A stretch of 64,000 nt of DNA from Burkholderia sp. D-99 (GTDB lineage: Bacteria; Pseudomonadota; Gammaproteobacteria; Burkholderiales; Burkholderiaceae). The notes below the pieces were generated by a model. It searched no databases and had not been told where the DNA came from. It saw nothing but the letters and a program-made list of their open reading frames with translations. Within the stretch, counting starts at the first letter, position 1; each line of letters opens with the position of its first letter. The stretch lies in NCBI RefSeq assembly GCF_011605345.1, contig NZ_JAAOXM010000021.1, positions 1 through 64,000 of the forward strand, in the 5' to 3' direction. Shown piece by piece: positions 59,411 through 64,000 of the stretch. Made by a program: the position numbers and the translations under genes.

Positions 59411-59428
59411 CTGTCACAAACGATCACT
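59411..59428 (+). promoter_or_regulatory. weak PHO-box-like site before ugpB
   Basis: CTGTCAC (59411-59417) is a good PhoB half site. A partial second match, CGATCAC (59421-59427), is offset by 10 rather than the usual 11 bases. ugp genes are PhoB-controlled in E. coli, but this match is degenerate. Confidence 0.25.
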
Positions 59429-59500
59429 AGACTTCGCCGGTTCAATGGCGACGGGAATGTTGCACACGCTGTTGGTAACGTTTTCATAGGGGAGAGGTCG

Positions 59501-60835
59501 ATGAAGAAGAAGCCTGCGGGGACCATGGTGCGTTCGATCGCGCTCGGCGGCGCGCTGTTGTTCGGCGTGCAGCACGCGGCGCTCGCCGCGACGGAAATTC
59601 AGTTCTGGCATGCGATGGAGTCCGCGCTCGGCGAGCGGGTCAACGCGATCGCCGACCAGTTCAATGCGTCGCAGAGCGACTACAAGATCGTGCCGGTCTT
59701 CAAGGGCACCTACGACCAGGCGCTCGCGGCGGGCATCGCCGCGTATCGCAGCGGCAACGCGCCGGCGATCCTCCAGGTGTACGAAGTCGGCACGGCCACG
59801 ATGATTCAGGCGAAGAAGGCCGTCGTGCCCGTCTACGACGTGTTCAAGCAGGCCGGCGTGCCGCTCGACGAGAAGGCGTTCGTGCCGACCATCTCGAGCT
59901 ACTACAGCGACGCGAAGACGGGCCATCTCGTGTCGATGCCGTTCAACAGCTCGACGCCGGTGCTGTACTACAACAAGGACGCGTTCAAGAAGGCCGGGCT
60001 CGATCCGAACCAGCCGCCGAAGACGTGGGCCGACGTGCAGGCCGATGCCGAGAAGCTGCGCAAGTCGGGGATGGCATGCGGCTTCACGACCGGCTGGCAG
60101 GGCTGGATCCAGCTCGAGAACTACAGCGCCTGGCACGGGCTGCCGTTCGCGAGCCGCAACAACGGCTTCGACGGTACCGACGCGGTACTCGAATTCAACA
60201 AGCCGCAGCAGATCGCGCACATCTCGTTCCTGCAGCAGATGGCGAAGGACGGCACGTTCACGTACGCGGGGCGCAAGGATGAAGCGTCGGCGAAGTTCTA
60301 CAGCGGCGACTGCGGGATCATGACGACGTCGTCGGGCGCGCTCGCGAACGTGCAGAAGTTCGCGAAGTTCAGCTATGGCACGGGCATGATGCCGTACGAC
60401 GCGAACGTGAAGGGCGCGCCGCAGAACGCGATCATCGGCGGCGCGAGCCTGTGGGTGCTGGCCGGCAAGGATCCGGCGACCTACAAGGGTGTCGCGAAAT
60501 TCCTCGCGTACCTGGCCTCGCCGGCCGTCGCCGCGAAGTGGCACCAGGACACGGGCTACCTGCCGGTTACTACTGCCGCGTACGACCTCACGCGCCAGCA
60601 GGGCTTCTATGCGAAGAACCCGAGCGCCGAAACCGCGATCAAGCAGATGCTGAACAAGCCGCCGCTGCCGTACACGAAGGGGCTGCGCCTGGGCAACATG
60701 CCGCAGATCCGCACGGTGGTCGACGAGGAGTTCGAACAGGTCTGGGCGCAGAAGAAGTCGCCGAAGGACGCGCTCGATTCCGCGGCTTCGCGCGGCGACG
60801 AACTGCTGCGCCGCTTCGAAAAGTCGGGCGGCTGA
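59501..60835 (+). CDS. ugpB: sn-glycerol-3-phosphate-binding protein UgpB
   Basis: UgpB is the periplasmic receptor for glycerol-3-phosphate and glycerophosphodiesters. The 444-aa product has a signal peptide ending near LAATEIQFWHAME. GGGGAGAGG precedes ATG 59501. The mature part begins ATEIQFWHAMESALGERVNA and includes substrate-contact segments FKGTYDQALAAGIAAYRSGN and FKKAGLDPNQPPKTWADV. It heads the ugpBAEC-ugpQ operon. Confidence 0.95.
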   Translation: MKKKPAGTMVRSIALGGALLFGVQHAALAATEIQFWHAMESALGERVNAIADQFNASQSDYKIVPVFKGTYDQALAAGIAAYRSGNAPAILQVYEVGTATMIQAKKAVVPVYDVFKQAGVPLDEKAFVPTISSYYSDAKTGHLVSMPFNSSTPVLYYNKDAFKKAGLDPNQPPKTWADVQADAEKLRKSGMACGFTTGWQGWIQLENYSAWHGLPFASRNNGFDGTDAVLEFNKPQQIAHISFLQQMAKDGTFTYAGRKDEASAKFYSGDCGIMTTSSGALANVQKFAKFSYGTGMMPYDANVKGAPQNAIIGGASLWVLAGKDPATYKGVAKFLAYLASPAVAAKWHQDTGYLPVTTAAYDLTRQQGFYAKNPSAETAIKQMLNKPPLPYTKGLRLGNMPQIRTVVDEEFEQVWAQKKSPKDALDSAASRGDELLRRFEKSGG

Positions 60836-60937
60836 TCCCGCATCGCTTCGCGCCGCCGCTCGCGCCGCGCTCGCGCTCGTGCGCGTGCCGGCCGGCGGCG
60901 CGGTTTCCTTTCCGTTGCGCCTGACCGGATATCCGCG

Positions 60938-61822
60938 ATGCAATCCCGTTCCCGTTTCGGTACGAGCCTGGTGCCGTACCTGCTGATCGCGCCGCAGCTC
61001 GCGATCACCGCCGTGTTCTTCCTGTGGCCGGCCGGCGTCGCGCTGTGGCAGTCGACGCAGATGCAGGACGCGTTCGGCACGTCGAGCGAATTCGTCGGCT
61101 TCGCGAACTTCACGCACCTGTTCGCCGATCCGCTGTATCTCGATTCGTTTCGCACGACACTCGTGTTCAGTTCGCTCGTCACGGTGAGCGGGCTCGTCGT
61201 GTCGCTGGTTCTCGCCGCGTGCGCCGATCGCGTGATCCGCGGCGCGCGCGTGTACCGCACGCTGCTGATCTGGCCGTACGCGGTCGCCCCGACGATCGCC
61301 GCCGTGCTATGGGCGTTCCTGTTCAATCCGAGTATCGGCCTGATCACCTATGCGCTCGCGAAGAGCGGCATCGTGTGGAACCACGCGCTGAACGGCGGCC
61401 AGGCGATGTTCCTCGTCGTGCTGGCATCGGTGTGGAAGCAGGTGAGCTACAACTTCCTGTTCTTCTACGCGGGCCTGCAGGCGATCCCGCGCTCGCTGAT
61501 CGAGGCGGCGTCGATCGATGGCGCCGGGCCGGTGCGGCGCTTCTTCAACATCGTGCTGCCGCTGCTGTCGCCCACCAGTTTCTTCCTGCTGGTGGTGAAC
61601 CTCGTCTACGCGTTCTTCGACACGTTCCCGGTGATCGACGCGGCCACCGGCGGCGGCCCGGCGCAGAGCACGAAGACGCTGATCTACAAGATCTTCGCGG
61701 AAGGCTTCCAGGGGCTCGACATCGGCAGCTCGGGCGCGCAGTCGGTCGTGCTGATGATCGTCGTCGTCGGGCTCACGGTGATCCAGTTCCGCTTCGTCGA
61801 ACGCAGGGTGCAATACGCATGA
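60938..61822 (+). CDS. ugpA: G3P ABC transporter permease UgpA
   Basis: UgpA is one of two membrane permeases. The 294-aa protein has six TM helices and the EAA loop LIEAASIDGAGPVRRFFNIV (about 188-207) that docks the ATPase. It starts at ATG 60938, 102 bp after ugpB, and overlaps ugpE by four bases. Upstream is a very GC-rich spacer without a clear function. Confidence 0.96.
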   Translation: MQSRSRFGTSLVPYLLIAPQLAITAVFFLWPAGVALWQSTQMQDAFGTSSEFVGFANFTHLFADPLYLDSFRTTLVFSSLVTVSGLVVSLVLAACADRVIRGARVYRTLLIWPYAVAPTIAAVLWAFLFNPSIGLITYALAKSGIVWNHALNGGQAMFLVVLASVWKQVSYNFLFFYAGLQAIPRSLIEAASIDGAGPVRRFFNIVLPLLSPTSFFLLVVNLVYAFFDTFPVIDAATGGGPAQSTKTLIYKIFAEGFQGLDIGSSGAQSVVLMIVVVGLTVIQFRFVERRVQYA

Positions 61823-62664
61823 TCGAAAATCGCAAGGGTTTCGACCTGTTCTGCCACGCGGTACTGATCGCGGGCGTCGTGCTGATCGTGTTTCCCGTCT
61901 ACGTTGCGTTCTGCGCGGCGACGATGAACGCGCAGGAAGTGTTCACGGTGCCGTTGTCGCTCGTGCCGAGCACGCACCTGTTCGAGAACATCGCGTACAT
62001 CTGGGGGCACGGCAGCGGCGGCACGACGGCGCCGTTCGGCCGCCTGCTCGTGAACAGTTTCGCGATGGCGCTCGGCATCGCGGTCGGCAAGATCGCGGTG
62101 TCGATCCTGTCCGCGTACGCGATCGTCTATTTCCGCTTCCCGTTCCGCAACACCGCGTTCTGGCTGATCTTCGTCACGCTGATGCTGCCGGTCGAGGTGC
62201 GGATCTTCCCGACCGTGCAGGTCGTGTCGACGCTGCACCTGACGAACACCTATGCGGGGCTCACGCTGCCGCTGATCGCATCGGCGACCGCGACGTTCCT
62301 GTTCCGCCAGTTCTTCATGACGCTGCCCGACGAACTGATGGATGCCGCACGCATCGACGGCGCGGGGCCGCTGCGGTTCTTCTGGGACGTCGTGCTGCCG
62401 CTGTCGAAGACGAGCATCGCGGCGCTGTTCGTGATCACGTTCATCTACGGCTGGAACCAGTATCTGTGGCCGATCCTGATCACGACGGAGGCATCGCTGT
62501 CGACGGCGGTGGTGGGCATCAAGACGATGATCGCGAGCGGCGACGCCGCAACCGAATGGCAATACGTGATGGCGGCGACGCTGCTGGGGATGATCCCGCC
62601 GCTCGTCGTCGTGCTGGCGATGCAGCGCTGGTTCGTGCGCGGCCTCGTCGATTCCGAGAAATAA
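61819..62664 (+). CDS. ugpE: G3P ABC transporter permease UgpE
   Basis: UgpE is the second permease. The 281-aa product begins MIENRKGFDLFCHAVLIAGV and has six TM helices with the EAA loop ELMDAARIDGAGPLRFFWDV. Its ATG overlaps the ugpA stop. A 32-base gap separates it from ugpC, containing a GGGAG ribosome binding site. Confidence 0.96.
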   Translation: MIENRKGFDLFCHAVLIAGVVLIVFPVYVAFCAATMNAQEVFTVPLSLVPSTHLFENIAYIWGHGSGGTTAPFGRLLVNSFAMALGIAVGKIAVSILSAYAIVYFRFPFRNTAFWLIFVTLMLPVEVRIFPTVQVVSTLHLTNTYAGLTLPLIASATATFLFRQFFMTLPDELMDAARIDGAGPLRFFWDVVLPLSKTSIAALFVITFIYGWNQYLWPILITTEASLSTAVVGIKTMIASGDAATEWQYVMAATLLGMIPPLVVVLAMQRWFVRGLVDSEK

Positions 62665-62696
62665 ATGACGGACGGCAACCGGGAGAAAGACCAAGT

Positions 62697-63782
62697 ATGG
62701 CTGCGCTGAGCTTGAAGGGCGTCAGGAAATCCTACGACGGCAAGCAGCACGTGCTGCATGGCATCGACGTGGAGATCGCCGACGGCGAATTCATCGTGCT
62801 GGTCGGCCCGTCGGGCTGCGGCAAGTCGACGTTGCTGCGGATGATCGCAGGGCTCGAGACGGTGACGGACGGCGAGATCGCGATCGGCGAGCGCGTCGTC
62901 AACACGCTGGAGCCGAAGGATCGCGACATCGCGATGGTGTTCCAGAACTATGCGCTGTATCCGCACATGACGGTTGCGCAGAACATGGGCTATGGGCTGA
63001 AGATCCGCGGGATCGAGCGCGCGACGATCGATTCGCGAGTGGCCGCGGCCGCGAAGATCCTCGAGCTGGAGCCGCTGCTTGCGCGGCGGCCGCGCGAGCT
63101 GTCGGGCGGCCAGCGGCAGCGCGTCGCGATGGGGCGCGCGATCGTGCGCGAGCCGTCGGTGTTCCTGTTCGACGAACCGTTGTCGAACCTCGACGCGAAA
63201 CTGCGCGTGCAGATGCGGCTCGAGATCCAGCGGCTGCATGCGCGGCTCGCGACGACGAGCGTTTACGTGACGCACGACCAGATCGAAGCGATGACGCTCG
63301 CGCAGCGCGTGATCGTGATGAACCGCGGCTACGCGGAGCAGATCGGTGCACCGGTCGACGTGTACGAGAAGCCGGCGACGGTGTTCGTCGCGGGCTTCAT
63401 CGGCTCGCCGGCGATGAACCTGATGCACGGCCGGCTGTCGGAAGACGGCGCGACCTTCACGGTCGCGGGCGGCGGCCCCGCGCTGCCGGTCGCCGGCGCG
63501 CCCGGGATCGGTGCGGAGATCGCCACCGGGCGCGACTGGGTGCTCGGCGTGCGTCCCGAACACATGACGCCGCAGCCGGGCGTCGCGCAGGCGACGCTGC
63601 CGGTCGACTCGTGCGAGCTGCTCGGTGCGGACAATCTCGCGCACGGCCGCTGGGGCAATCACGACGTCGCGGTGCGTCTGCCGCATGCGGACCGTCCCGC
63701 GCGCGGCACGGCGCTGGCGGCCGCACTGCCCGCGCACCGGCTGCATTTCTTCGATCCCGAGACCGGCAGGCGTGCCGGCTGA
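62697..63782 (+). CDS. ugpC: G3P ABC transporter ATP-binding protein UgpC
   Basis: UgpC is the ATPase of the transporter. The 361-aa protein has Walker A GPSGCGKST, signature LSGGQRQRVAMGRA, Walker B FLFDEPLSNLDA and the switch His in YVTHDQIEA. A C-terminal TOBE-type regulatory domain begins after about residue 240. It starts at ATG 62697. Confidence 0.97.
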   Translation: MAALSLKGVRKSYDGKQHVLHGIDVEIADGEFIVLVGPSGCGKSTLLRMIAGLETVTDGEIAIGERVVNTLEPKDRDIAMVFQNYALYPHMTVAQNMGYGLKIRGIERATIDSRVAAAAKILELEPLLARRPRELSGGQRQRVAMGRAIVREPSVFLFDEPLSNLDAKLRVQMRLEIQRLHARLATTSVYVTHDQIEAMTLAQRVIVMNRGYAEQIGAPVDVYEKPATVFVAGFIGSPAMNLMHGRLSEDGATFTVAGGGPALPVAGAPGIGAEIATGRDWVLGVRPEHMTPQPGVAQATLPVDSCELLGADNLAHGRWGNHDVAVRLPHADRPARGTALAAALPAHRLHFFDPETGRRAG

Positions 63783-63810
63783 ACCTGATGCACCTGCCGA
63801 GAGACCGACG

Positions 63811-64000
63811 ATGACAACCCGTACCGACTGGCCTTATCCGCGCGTCGTCGCCCATCGCGGCGGCGGCACGCTCGCGCCGGAGAACACGCTCGCCGCGCTC
63901 GACGAGGGCGCGCGCCGTGGCCACCGGATGGTTGAATTCGACGCGAAGCTGTCGGCCGACGACGTGACGTTCCTGTTGCACGACGACACGGTCGACCGGA
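63811..64000 (+). CDS. ugpQ: glycerophosphoryl diester phosphodiesterase UgpQ, truncated by window end
   Basis: UgpQ hydrolyses glycerophosphodiesters to glycerol-3-phosphate in the cytosol. The visible first 63 residues start MTTRTDWPYPRVVAHRGGGT with the GDPD catalytic AHRGG and PENTLAAL, then EFDAKLSADD and LLHDDTVDR. The gene continues beyond 64000. It lies 28 bp after ugpC, the usual operon end. Confidence 0.93.
   Translation, partial: MTTRTDWPYPRVVAHRGGGTLAPENTLAALDEGARRGHRMVEFDAKLSADDVTFLLHDDTVDR

Overview
This window is chromosomal DNA of a high-GC betaproteobacterium, almost certainly Burkholderia and most probably the B. cepacia complex. The evidence is the 5S rRNA 3' end, the near-textbook Burkholderia ribosomal proteins and RNA polymerase subunits, and the gene order rrn - tRNA-Tyr/Gly/Thr - tuf - tRNA-Trp - secE-nusG-rplKAJL-rpoBC - recQ - rpsL-rpsG-fusA-tuf - S10/spc/alpha clusters. 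I do not commit to a species. Positions and starts come from reading frames, ribosome binding sites and family lengths; no database search was run.

Layout: (1) 1-106 is the 5S rRNA 3' end and its terminator. (2) 107-2580 has no gene I can support. It is repeat-rich, with three copies of a ~149-bp tandem unit and an 11-copy heptamer array, and ends in tRNA promoter sequences. (3) 2581-23531 is the informational core: tRNAs, two virtually identical EF-Tu genes 19.2 kb apart, secE, nusG, the L11/L10 and rpoBC genes, recQ, and the str operon. (4) 23532-38416 is the S10-spc-alpha ribosomal protein superoperon with secY, infA and rpoA. Two of its boundaries (rpsQ/rplN and rpoA/rplQ) carry long inverted repeats that contain a -10 box. 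(5) 38557-49840 is a redox, haem and cytochrome neighbourhood: cutA, dsbD, hemB, a probable small RNA, engB, a dihaem cytochrome c4, the System II cytochrome maturation pair resB-ccsA, msrP-msrQ, the lipoprotein gene lptM and cyaY. (6) 49856-59410 holds mrcA (PBP1a), divergent from a compact pilM-pilN-pilO::pilP-pilQ DNA-uptake/pilus assembly cluster that runs into aroK-aroB and dgt. (7) 59501-64000 is the ugpBAEC glycerol-3-phosphate ABC transporter followed by ugpQ, which runs off the window.

How the genes work together: most of the window builds the transcription and translation machinery. Many genes abut or overlap by 1-4 bases, which suggests translational coupling. Hairpins at operon boundaries (rplA-rplJ, rplL-rpoB, rpsL-rpsG, S10-spc, rpoA-rplQ) are where expression is probably tuned. 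The haem/redox block would link haem synthesis (HemB), reductant export (DsbD), haem ligation (ResB-CcsA), a c-type cytochrome product and periplasmic methionine-sulfoxide repair (MsrPQ). The PilMNOPQ-aroKB arrangement resembles the competence/HofMNOPQ loci of gammaproteobacteria.

I see no phage, IS, CRISPR, toxin-antitoxin or defence system here. The points most worth a second look are a probable orphan small RNA with a CU-rich (anti-Shine-Dalgarno-like) loop between hemB and engB, the PilO-PilP fusion, the two terminator-like repeats with an embedded promoter element, and the repeat-rich gap behind the rRNA operon.
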